A DNA stretch of 23,371 nt, taken from NCBI GenBank assembly GCA_023259575.1, contig JALRHN010000009.1, positions 1-23,371 of the forward strand. The letters are read 5' to 3'. Shown one piece after another: positions 13,931 to 22,300 of the stretch. A program made the position numbers and the translations under genes. The notes under the pieces were generated by a model, which was not told the origin of the DNA, did not search any database, and saw only the letters and a program-made list of their open reading frames with translations. Numbering within the stretch: position 1 is the stretch's first letter; each line of letters starts with the position of its first letter. The DNA is from Candidatus Kapaibacterium sp. Its GTDB lineage: Bacteria; Bacteroidota; Ignavibacteria; Kapaibacteriales; UBA961.

Positions 13931-14806
13931 ATGAAAAGCATGACCGGGTATAGTAAAGCAGAATACCATGAAAAGGGGATTAGTGCCATTATAGAGTTAA
14001 AAAGTGTCAATGGCCGCTATTTAGAGACTTCTGTAAAATTACCTCGTAATTTATCACATCGAGAAATTGATATCAGAGAAATGATTAGAAAAGCTCTTAA
14101 TCGAGGTACAATTTCTGCATTTATCGTTATAGAATCTGCCGAGGGAGATATCAGAATCCCTAAAATGAATCTTGAAAAAGCAATGGCAATTCATAATTCA
14201 TTACTTGTGATGCAAAAACAATTACAGATTAAATCTGACATATCAATTGATAATATGCTTCAATTCTCTCAGCATTTTCTAGAAAATGATAAAGATGATT
14301 TGAGTGAATTACAATGGGAAATTGTTTGCGAAGCACTAAAAAAAGCATTAGTTGATTTAGAAATTTCTCGTGGAATAGAAGGGAAAGAATTAGCCAAAGA
14401 TATGTTGTCTAGAGTAGATAAAATATTGCAAGATTTACTTATTGTTGAACATAAATCTGCTCAAAGAATTCCTGAAGAACGTGAAAAGATGCGACAAAAA
14501 ATTGCTCTGCTTTTTGAAAAGGATGAGATTGATGAAATGCGCATTCAACAAGAAATTATCTTTTTAGCTGATAAATTAGATGTTTCAGAAGAATGTGTTC
14601 GATTAAGAAGTCATATTAAATTCTTTCATGAACTTGCAATTGAAAAGGATCCAATCGGAAGAAAATTGAATTTTCTATTACAAGAAATGAATCGAGAAGT
14701 AAATACTATTGGTTCAAAAGCAAATGATATCGAAATTTCTCATATCGTTGTAGGAATGAAAGAAGAATTAGAGAGAATTCGCGAACAAGCTCAAAATATT
14801 GAATAA
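13931..14806 (+). CDS. yicC: YicC-family endoribonuclease
   Basis: The 291-residue protein starts with the family hallmark MKSMTGYSKAE, then ELKSVNGRYLE (22-32) and LSHREIDIREMIRKALNRG (41-59). It ends with IKFFHELAIEKDPIGRKLNFLLQEMNREVNTIGSKANDIEIS and REQAQNIE, the conserved DUF1732 C-terminal block. E. coli YicC has been described as an endoribonuclease acting on small RNA; its wider role is still vague. It is first in a plus-strand run yicC - gmk - rsmB-like - gmd, and yicC next to gmk is a common bacterial pairing. gmk starts 30 bp downstream. Confidence 0.93.
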   Translation: MKSMTGYSKAEYHEKGISAIIELKSVNGRYLETSVKLPRNLSHREIDIREMIRKALNRGTISAFIVIESAEGDIRIPKMNLEKAMAIHNSLLVMQKQLQIKSDISIDNMLQFSQHFLENDKDDLSELQWEIVCEALKKALVDLEISRGIEGKELAKDMLSRVDKILQDLLIVEHKSAQRIPEEREKMRQKIALLFEKDEIDEMRIQQEIIFLADKLDVSEECVRLRSHIKFFHELAIEKDPIGRKLNFLLQEMNREVNTIGSKANDIEISHIVVGMKEELERIREQAQNIE

Positions 14807-14836
14807 TCTTTTTCCATTATTGTTCAACTCATTGTA

Positions 14837-15403
14837 ATGTCTATACATCTCATTGTATTATCTGCTCCAAGTGGTGCAGGAAAAACCACAGTAGCTAAAC
14901 ATCTACTTGGAAGTTTTCCTCAATGCGAATTTTCTGTTTCTGCTACTACCAGGCCCATGCGCTCTGGCGAAGAACATGGAAAAGATTATTTCTTTTTATC
15001 CTCTGAAGAATTCATTTCTTGTATTGAACAAGGTGACTTGTTAGAATATGAAGAAATATTTGGCAATTATTATGGTAGTCTTCGTTCGCAAACCCAAAAG
15101 AAAATTCAAGAAAATGCTGTGATCTTATTTGATGTGGATGTTCGTGGCGCTGTATCTTTACAAAAAGCATATCCTAAAGAAGCATTACTTATCTATATTG
15201 CTCCTCCTTCTTTACAAATTCTTGAAGATAGATTAATTAAACGAAGCACTGAATCTTTACAACAAATTCAACAAAGATTAAGTCGTGCTGCCATGGAAAT
15301 GGAATATAGAGAGTATTTTGACCATATTATTATTAATGATGATTTGCAAGAAACATTAGCCAAAGCTACTGAAATCGTCCACAATGCTCTTTCTAACGAA
15401 TAA
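14837..15403 (+). CDS. gmk: Guanylate kinase
   Basis: Gmk phosphorylates GMP (and dGMP) to GDP with ATP, linking purine synthesis to GTP. The 188 residues match the family: P-loop LSAPSGAGKTT (8-18), SVSATTRPMRSGEEHGKDYFFLS (35-57; Ser, Arg and Tyr contacts to GMP), LEYEEIFGNYYGS (68-80), ILFDVDVRGA (96-105) and IAPPSLQILEDRLIKR (122-137) in the lid. It has the normal length and lies 30 bp after yicC and 15 bp before the RNA methyltransferase gene, so it is in the middle of an operon. The ATG at 14837 has no strong Shine-Dalgarno. Confidence 0.96.
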   Translation: MSIHLIVLSAPSGAGKTTVAKHLLGSFPQCEFSVSATTRPMRSGEEHGKDYFFLSSEEFISCIEQGDLLEYEEIFGNYYGSLRSQTQKKIQENAVILFDVDVRGAVSLQKAYPKEALLIYIAPPSLQILEDRLIKRSTESLQQIQQRLSRAAMEMEYREYFDHIIINDDLQETLAKATEIVHNALSNE

Positions 15404-15418
15404 TATTTAAATACTACC

Positions 15419-16855
15419 GTGCAATTTCCATCCCTTATTGGCCATGCTGCCCAATTGTATAAATTAATAAAGAAATCTAATCAAAGTGCTGAATCATTAG
15501 CCTCAGAATATTTCCGCAGTAAAAAATATATCGGTAGTAAAGAAAGAAAATTCTTATCAGAGTTAGTGTTCGCATCACTAAGAACTTCTTCCCTTATAGA
15601 TTATATTTCAGATCATATCTTACAATCATACCCTTTACAACAAAGTGATTATCAAAAAGAAATCATCGCTTGTTTATCTACTTGTATTATTGGAAATAAT
15701 GAACAATATTTTACTTGTGAACATTTGATTCAACCCGCTTTTGGTTGTAGCTCTGTTCATGAAGGTATTGTGAATACATTAATGCAAAAAGCAGATTTAT
15801 CTTCTGAAGCTGCTGCTCTTTGGATTGACAATGTGTGTAATCTCTATCAGCAATTATCCGTAACCGCAGAACAATATGCAGATGGTCTGCATAATGATAT
15901 TGATACATTTTCTATCATATGCTGCATGCCAAAATGGATTATTGAATCATTTCAACAATCAAAAATGAACAATCGTTCTATTTTAACATTGTGTAAATCA
16001 TTGTATAAAAGTGCAACTGTTGGCATACGAGTTAATAGTTTGGCAATTTCAAAAGAAGCGGCATTGCAAGTAATGCAGCAATATGGAATACGATGTCGTG
16101 TAGGACAATATGCGCCTGATGCTATCATCTTATTAGAACGTGTAAAACTACAAGACTTTCCATTATATATGAATGGCTCTATTGAAATACAAGATGAGGG
16201 AAGTCAATTAATATCATTAGCATTGAATCCTGAATTTGATTGGCGAATATTAGATTATTGTGCAGGTGCTGGTGGAAAGACATTGCATTTGGCTGCAATG
16301 CAACAAGATCAGGGTGAGATTATTAGTACAGATATAGAATTTTCGAGATTAAGAGAATTACATTTTAGGTCTGAAAAAGCTCAACTAAGATCAATTCATC
16401 TTGTATCTATGCAATCTAAATCAAGTAAAGATAAAAAACAGAAGCCATTGTCATATTATATAGATATGTGCGATGCAGTATTAGTTGATGCACCATGTAC
16501 AGGAATGGGAACAGTAAGAAGAATGCCGATGATCAAGTGGCGATTAGAACCTAAGCATGTACAAAAGATAGTTGAAAAACAAAGTGATATTTTGCAAAAG
16601 GCTTCTGAATTTGTGAAACCTGGTGGAATATTAATATATGCAACGTGTTCATTACTTAAAGAAGAGAATGGTGATATAGTGCAATCATTTTTACAGAACA
16701 ATCCAGATTTTATACCAGATTCATTATATCATGCATATCCACAAAAAACTATTGAAGCATTAGGTATCACAGAAACTCAATGTGATCTATCGTTATTTCC
16801 AAGTATTCATGGAACTGATGGATTTTTTGTTTCTAGGATGAGACGTAATGCTTAA
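15419..16855 (+). CDS. RsmB/NOP2-family RNA (cytosine-5) methyltransferase
   Basis: The 478-residue protein reads from a GTG start 15 bp after gmk. The N-terminal ~165 residues are helical and NusB-like (YFRSKKYIGSKERKFLSELVFASLR). The catalytic half binds S-adenosylmethionine with ILDYCAGAGGKTLHLAA (277-293) and carries the two cysteines of m5C enzymes: C360 in VDAPCTGMGTVRR and C410 in YATCSLLKEENGDI. These make it RsmB-like, probably methylating 16S rRNA, but the NOP2/NSUN family also includes RsmF and tRNA enzymes, so I leave the symbol blank. GTG is the only non-ATG start I accept in the window. gmd begins 29 bp downstream. Confidence 0.9.
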   Translation: MQFPSLIGHAAQLYKLIKKSNQSAESLASEYFRSKKYIGSKERKFLSELVFASLRTSSLIDYISDHILQSYPLQQSDYQKEIIACLSTCIIGNNEQYFTCEHLIQPAFGCSSVHEGIVNTLMQKADLSSEAAALWIDNVCNLYQQLSVTAEQYADGLHNDIDTFSIICCMPKWIIESFQQSKMNNRSILTLCKSLYKSATVGIRVNSLAISKEAALQVMQQYGIRCRVGQYAPDAIILLERVKLQDFPLYMNGSIEIQDEGSQLISLALNPEFDWRILDYCAGAGGKTLHLAAMQQDQGEIISTDIEFSRLRELHFRSEKAQLRSIHLVSMQSKSSKDKKQKPLSYYIDMCDAVLVDAPCTGMGTVRRMPMIKWRLEPKHVQKIVEKQSDILQKASEFVKPGGILIYATCSLLKEENGDIVQSFLQNNPDFIPDSLYHAYPQKTIEALGITETQCDLSLFPSIHGTDGFFVSRMRRNA

Positions 16856-16884
16856 TTTAAGAAGGAAATACAGAGAGATTGAGA

Positions 16885-18018
16885 ATGTCTAAAAAAGCAC
16901 TGATTACTGGAATTACCGGACAAGATGGATCATATCTAGCCGAATTATTATTAAGCAAAGGATATGAAGTTCACGGAATTATTCGAAGAGCCAGTACATT
17001 TAATACACAGAGAATAGATCATATTTATGTGGATCCGCATATCGAAGGCTCTTCTTTGAAATTGCATTATGGTGATTTATCAGATCCTGGTATTTTAACT
17101 GAGATAATGCATAAGATTCAGCCTAATGAAATTTATCATTTGGGTGCACAAAGCCATGTACGTGTGTCATTTGATATGCCAGAATATACTGGTGATATTA
17201 CTGCTTTAGGAACAACAAGAATTTTAGAAGCTATAAGACGCAGTGGAATTGATACTAAGTTTTATCAAGCATCTTCATCAGAATTGTATGGATCAGCGCC
17301 TGCTCCACAAAGTGAAACGACACCTTTTCATCCACAAAGTCCTTATGCAGCTGCAAAATTATATGCTTATTGGATGACGGTAAATTATAGAGAAGCATAC
17401 AATATGTTTGCATGTAATGGCATATTGTTTAACCATGAAAGTCCAAGAAGAGGCGAGATATTTGTAACTCGTAAAATTACTAGAGCTGTTGCAGCAATTA
17501 TTGCTGGTAAACAGGATACATTATACATTGGCAATTTAGAAGCAAAAAGAGATTGGGGTTTTGCCCCAGAATATGTAGAAATGATGTGGCTGATGCTTCA
17601 ACAGGAAAAAGCTGATGATTATACAGTTGGTACAGGAAAAAGCTATACTGTAAGACAATTCATAGAATTATCATTTGCTTATGCTGGAATTACTATTGAG
17701 TGGAAAGGTAATGGTAAAGATGAAATTGGAGTTAATACCGCAAATGGAAATATTCTAGTAAAAATTGATGGAAGATATTTTAGGCCCACAGAAGTAGATT
17801 TTTTACAAGCAGATATTACCAAGGCAAAGCGTCAGTTAGATTGGGAGCCAAGAGTACTTTTTGAAGAATTAGTTCACATTATGGTTGATTATGATATGAT
17901 ATCATTAGGATTAATGTGTCCTGGAGAAGGAATTAAAGCTATGTCTAGTAAAGGATTTGATTGGATACATAGCACTCAGAATAAGTTAATAGATAAAAAT
18001 ATGAGACAAATTGGATAA
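16885..18018 (+). CDS. gmd: GDP-mannose 4,6-dehydratase
   Basis: Gmd converts GDP-D-mannose to GDP-4-keto-6-deoxy-D-mannose, the precursor of GDP-fucose, GDP-rhamnose or perosamine used in surface glycans. The 377-residue protein is a short-chain dehydrogenase with the NADP motif GITGQDGSY (9-17), HYGDLSD (61-67), the active-site segment SSSELYGS (130-137) and YAAAK (Y154, K158). It also has the family signature FNHESPRRGEIFVTRKI. I chose the ATG at 16885 because the family begins KKALITGITG; a TTG two codons earlier is not needed. It follows the methyltransferase gene by 29 bp and ends the operon. The usual partner (fcl or rmd) and glycosyltransferases are absent here, so the end product cannot be told. 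Confidence 0.96.
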   Translation: MSKKALITGITGQDGSYLAELLLSKGYEVHGIIRRASTFNTQRIDHIYVDPHIEGSSLKLHYGDLSDPGILTEIMHKIQPNEIYHLGAQSHVRVSFDMPEYTGDITALGTTRILEAIRRSGIDTKFYQASSSELYGSAPAPQSETTPFHPQSPYAAAKLYAYWMTVNYREAYNMFACNGILFNHESPRRGEIFVTRKITRAVAAIIAGKQDTLYIGNLEAKRDWGFAPEYVEMMWLMLQQEKADDYTVGTGKSYTVRQFIELSFAYAGITIEWKGNGKDEIGVNTANGNILVKIDGRYFRPTEVDFLQADITKAKRQLDWEPRVLFEELVHIMVDYDMISLGLMCPGEGIKAMSSKGFDWIHSTQNKLIDKNMRQIG

Positions 18019-18039
18019 ATGAAAATATATCTATAAACA

Positions 18040-18069
18040 AAAAGAGCTCTCCACACGGAGAGCTCTTTT
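18040..18069. terminator. Bidirectional terminator between gmd and rpsD
   Basis: Perfect arms AAAAGAGCTCTCC (18040-18052) and GGAGAGCTCTTTT (18057-18069) enclose ACAC. On the plus strand the stem ends in TTTTATTATA, and on the minus strand in CTTTTTGTTT. It lies 21 bp after the gmd stop and 18 bp after the rpsD stop, serving both convergent genes. Confidence 0.9.
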
Positions 18070-18087
18070 ATTATATATTCGATATTA

Positions 18088-18690
18088 TTAACGAGAATAA
18101 AATTCGATAACAAGAGGAATTTCACAAATAACAGGAACTTCTTCTCTTGGTGGTAAATAAAGGAATTTTACAGAAAAATCTGCTTTTGAAAGAGAAATAT
18201 AAGGAGGAGGCACTGCAGCTCTAACTGCTTCTTGGAATGCATCCATTTTACGACTCTTTTCACGTACACTTACAATATCATTAGGCTTTACTAAATATGA
18301 AGGTACATTAACTGGTTTGCCATTAACTAAAAAATGACCATGATTCACAAATTGACGAGCAGAAGCCATTGAACGAGCCATTCCTGAACGGAATACTAGT
18401 GCATCTAAACGTGATTCAAGAATTTGAAGTAAAATATCTCCAGTATTTCCAGTTAAGCGAGCTGCTTTTTTGAAATAATTAGACATTTGGCGTTCATGGA
18501 TATTGAATTGCAAACGTAATTTTTGCTTTTCAAATAATTGTTGTCCATAAACCGATAATTTACCGCGACGCTTTGCACCACCGTGTTGTCCTGGTGGATG
18601 GGGCTTGCGCTCCATATATTTGCGTGCTTTAGGCGTAAGTGCAATACCCAATTTTCTGGAATTGCGGATTTTAGGGCCGGTATAATTCAT
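18088..18690 (-). CDS. rpsD: 30S ribosomal protein S4
   Basis: S4 is a primary 16S rRNA binder at the 5' domain and often a translational autoregulator. The 200 residues match uS4: MNYTGPKIRNSRKLGIAL at the start, KPHPPGQHGGAKRRGKLSVYG (29-49), LQILESRLDALVFRSGMARSMASARQFVNHGHFLVNGKPVNVPSY (the S4 RNA-binding fold, about 88-132) and IPLVIEFYSR at the end. It is of the zinc-free type, without the four N-terminal cysteines. It stands alone on the minus strand with its own terminator and a 162-bp leader, instead of lying directly upstream of rpoA as in many bacteria. Whether a second copy sits upstream of rpoA cannot be seen. Start ATG with GGAG 7 nt upstream. Confidence 0.97.
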   Translation of the reverse strand: MNYTGPKIRNSRKLGIALTPKARKYMERKPHPPGQHGGAKRRGKLSVYGQQLFEKQKLRLQFNIHERQMSNYFKKAARLTGNTGDILLQILESRLDALVFRSGMARSMASARQFVNHGHFLVNGKPVNVPSYLVKPNDIVSVREKSRKMDAFQEAVRAAVPPPYISLSKADFSVKFLYLPPREEVPVICEIPLVIEFYSR

Positions 18691-18711
18691 ATAAACTCCA
18701 TGTACCTAGCA

Positions 18712-18735
18712 GCGGGTAACCGGTATGTCTCCCGC
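18712..18735 (-). promoter_or_regulatory. GC-rich leader hairpin before rpsD
   Basis: In the minus-strand message GCGGG (18735-18731) pairs with CCCGC (18716-18712) around a 14-nt loop that contains the self-complementary ACCGGT. It ends 21 nt before the rpsD ATG, just upstream of the GGAG ribosome site. In a very AT-rich 162-bp gap this GC island stands out. Solitary rpsD genes often carry S4-responsive leaders, so this is a candidate autoregulatory element. I cannot match it to a specific described structure. Confidence 0.45.
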
Positions 18736-18852
18736 GCAACATTAATAAAACCGCCATAAAGATATTCTAAAAAGAACAATTATGGTTGGTACTAAATTAG
18801 AAAGAGCGCAAAACTAATGTATTTATGATAAATAAACAACTATAATCTTTGC

Positions 18853-19320
18853 TTATTGATGTGATTTCAACCAGTTAGAAATCTCTGATACATGACCAGG
18901 AACTTTTACTTTAGAATATTTCTGTTGTATAATTCCTTGTGGATCGATGATGAAAGTAGATCGTTCTACGCCCATATATTTTCGTCCATACATTGATTTC
19001 TCTACCCACACTCCATAAGCTGAACAAATAGATTTATCTTCATCACTTAGAAGCATAAAATTTAGTTGATGATCATTAATAAATTTTTGATGTGATTTAA
19101 CACTATCAGGGCTTACACCAATAATCACAGTATCTAATGTTTGTAAGCTTTCCATAGAATCACGGAAATCGCAAGCTTCTACAGTACAACCACTTGTATT
19201 ATCTTTTGGATAGAAATAAAGGACAATCCATTTTCCTTTTACATCATCTAAAGAAAATGTTTCATTTAGGTGATTTACACCTGTAAAAGAAGGTGCTTTT
19301 GAAAGTATATCAATACTCAT
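18853..19320 (-). CDS. bcp: Thioredoxin-dependent peroxiredoxin, Bcp/PrxQ type
   Basis: This 155-residue peroxiredoxin reduces hydrogen peroxide and organic peroxides with electrons from thioredoxin. Marks are WIVLYFYPKDNTSGCTVEAC (31-50), with peroxidatic C45 and a resolving cysteine five residues on (C50), as in Bcp. VIIGVSPDSVKSHQKFI, SDEDKSICSAYGVW and YMGVERSTFIIDPQG follow. No signal peptide, so cytoplasmic. The ATG follows AAGGAAATATCGAA. The terminator of the upstream T9SS protein gene ends only about 16 nt before this start, so bcp either uses a promoter inside or upstream of that hairpin, or depends on read-through. rpsD lies 162 bp downstream on the same strand. Confidence 0.95.
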   Translation of the reverse strand: MSIDILSKAPSFTGVNHLNETFSLDDVKGKWIVLYFYPKDNTSGCTVEACDFRDSMESLQTLDTVIIGVSPDSVKSHQKFINDHQLNFMLLSDEDKSICSAYGVWVEKSMYGRKYMGVERSTFIIDPQGIIQQKYSKVKVPGHVSEISNWLKSHQ

Positions 19321-19336
19321 TTCGATATTTCCTTAT

Positions 19337-19371
19337 AAAAAAAATGCCATGTGCTGTAACACATGGCATTT
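19337..19371 (-). terminator. Rho-independent terminator of the T9SS cargo gene, directly before bcp
   Basis: A perfect 12-bp stem, AAATGCCATGTG (19342-19353) and CACATGGCATTT (19360-19371), has a 6-nt loop. On the minus strand the stem runs into eight T residues (19344-19337). It lies 17 bp after the large gene's stop codon at 19389 and 16 nt before the bcp ATG. On the plus strand it is followed by ATAAAAAA, so it works only in the minus direction. Confidence 0.9.
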
Positions 19372-19388
19372 ATAAAAAAGTTCGGTTT

Positions 19389-22300
19389 TTATTTTTGTAG
19401 AATGATAAGCTTAGATTGAGTTAAACCATGAGCATAAATAGAGCATTGATACATTCCATTTGGTAAGGAATTAATATTCAATGGGATTGAATGATATCCT
19501 GCATCTATAAATGAATTGAATGGTAATAAAACTATTCTTCCCATCATATCTGAAATAGAAATTTTGACTATTCCTGATTGAGCGATAGAAAAATTAGCAG
19601 TAGCTACTTGTTCTGTTGGATTAGGAATTATTGTATTAAATGAAAGAGTACCAGTAGAAGAAATATCATTATGTTCATCTATGCTGGTAGGGAATAATTT
19701 TACGCGAGTTGTATCTGAATAAATAGTATCGCATCCATTAGAAACTCTACACCAATATAATCCAGTATCTGCAATGGTACTATTAGATCTAGAGAAAATC
19801 TTGTCTTCATTTAATGGATCTTTCACACCATTATGGAACCACTCGAATGTAAATGGAGTTGCGCCGGCAGCATTCAGTGAAATTATGATTGTTCTACCAA
19901 AATTAGTTGTAAATAAACTTACTGGTTGAACTAATATTTCTAAAGCTGGTAAAGATTTAATGATTGCTGTTTCTGATGCACTTGTACCACAAACACCAGT
20001 TACAACTACTCTATAGCGTCCATCATATCTTGGGTCCATTTTTGTAATAGTATATGCGGAGTCTACAGCACCTAGAATATTAGTATCATTTCTTTGCCAT
20101 TGATATTGAAGCTTTGCGCCTTCTGCTGTACAAAAAAGAGTAAGCGGTTTATTTGGACATGCATTCTTGGATTTTGGCCCTACTAGCACTGCAGTTGGTT
20201 TATTCAGTAATATTTTAATGATATCGGAAAAGAAACGAGCTTTACTTTCAAACACTGTTACTTCTAGAACATATTCTGATGATGTATCTGCCGGAGTGAG
20301 ATTTTTTATTGAAAGATTTGGCGTTCTAGCACCAGAAATAATTTTACTATCCACTAAAGCTATATTATTCTTTTTCCATTGATATGCTAGTTGAAGTCCT
20401 GCAATTGTAGGAAACACTTTAGCTGATACCTGAACAGGCTCGCCTAAACAAACTGATGTATCTTTAGGTTGAGAAGAGAATAGTACTCCTGGCATAAAGA
20501 TTCCTACTGTTTCACTAGTATCAATACCACATGCACCTTCTACTATAACTCTATAGCGCTTTCCGGTATCAGCAGGAGAAATATTCTTTATAGTTAACCT
20601 TGGACTATTTGCACCAGATATATTGCCACTATTAATAATAAATTCTGTGGTGTCTTTAAACCAACGATATAATACTTGATTGGACGGAGGAATTCCACCT
20701 GCTTCTGCTCCTACTTCAAGAATTGCTGTACCACCTTGTTGAACAAATTGTGTTTGTGGTTCGTTTAAGATGATAGTTTTAGTAGCTACAATTAATTGAC
20801 AAATATTTGTTTGAATAGTATCTGCACCTGAATTTCCTGAAAGAACACAACGATAAAAACCTTCATCAAGCATTTTTATATTTTTAAATGATAATTCGGA
20901 ACGTGTTGAGTCTTTGATAGGTACATTATCCTTAGTCCATTGATATGTTAAGTTAGCACCATTTGTAATTGTGGCATCTACTTTAAAAACTGCATTATTA
21001 CCTAGGCAAGTTGAAACTCTTTGAGGCTGCTGAACAATCGTAATAACTGGGATAATTTCATCTGCACCCATATAAGAGCGAGTTCTGTTCTGGCCATCTA
21101 TATCTTTAGGGACAATAGTTCTAATTGCAGAATTTCCATATAACAATTCATCAGTTAACTCTAATTTCATTAAATCTGATTTAAAAGCTACTAATTTAGA
21201 TACTGAATGAGAATCCAAGCTGATTGGAGCTGCTTTCCAAAATGGTAAATCTGGAGGAAAGAAATCATTCACACCATCAGTTAATGCAGCTAAGGTTGTT
21301 CCTGAAGAATATAAATTATTATAATCAGAAATCATTTGTGGTCTTCCACTTATTGTATCATATGCATATAATACAGCATAACCACCACCAGAATTGTAGA
21401 AGATATTATTTTGAATATCTAATTTATTTCCTCGCATTGTTTCTAAAGCTGCTTTTCCGGGTATAGAGCTTTGAGAATGGAATGTATTATGATAAATTCT
21501 AGTATTTATAGCATTATTAGCATACATCCCAGTAGCAGAAGTAGAGGGAATACCGGCCTTTACAAGATTATTTGCAAATAGATAAGGATTAGCTGTATCA
21601 CCTGTGATAGCAGATGTCCATATACCAGTTCCTGCTTTGATTTGAGAAATATAATTATTTGTAATTTTTCCAGAACCACTAGATTTTAAAATATTAATAC
21701 CATTGATATTTTCATTATTTGCATTGATGATATTATTATTGATAATAGGTGCAATAGTATTTGCAATATGTATTGCAGTTGTTTTAACGGATGAGATATT
21801 ATTATTTATAATTGATAATGCATTGCTTGCATTCGCCGAAGTATCATAAGGCATATAAATTGCATATCCACCACCTTTAATCTTACAATTTTGAATAGAT
21901 AGAGAATCCGCTTTATTATCTTCAGAACTATAAATATTCTTGCTAGTTAATGCAGAAGAAACCTCTATTGAAGAATTTTCTATACTTATTCTTTTGGTGT
22001 GTTTATTAAGTACAAATACATTTCCATACACTGTACCAAGAGAAGTAAAATCTATTGAATTAAAGCGTATACCATCAGTACCATTTAGCATCATTACATA
22101 ATTGTTTTCTGGGTATAATGATTCGAAAGAAACACTTGGTGGAGTAATAGCTTTTGAGTCTTTGATAATGACAATTGGTTTTGATGGTGAAGCACCTGGA
22201 ATTTCTCCCATAGATATTTGGTCTACATAAGATCCAGATCTAACAGAAAAAGTAACTGAATCTAAAATTCCCCAATTATTAATATAAGAACAAGCTATTG

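Noticed and set aside
16879..16884. TTG start two codons upstream for gmd
   Set aside because: The ATG at 16885 gives the standard SKKALITGITG start of the family.
19355..19360. TGTAAC in the loop of the bcp-proximal terminator as a third operator half-site
   Set aside because: It is a single hexamer inside a terminator loop with no partner site nearby. Expected by chance.
21580..21860. Short repeated ATTATT/AATAAT-like units resembling a repeat array
   Set aside because: They are in-frame Asn/Ile codons of the beta-helix ladder in the T9SS protein. No direct repeat with regular spacers, so not CRISPR.
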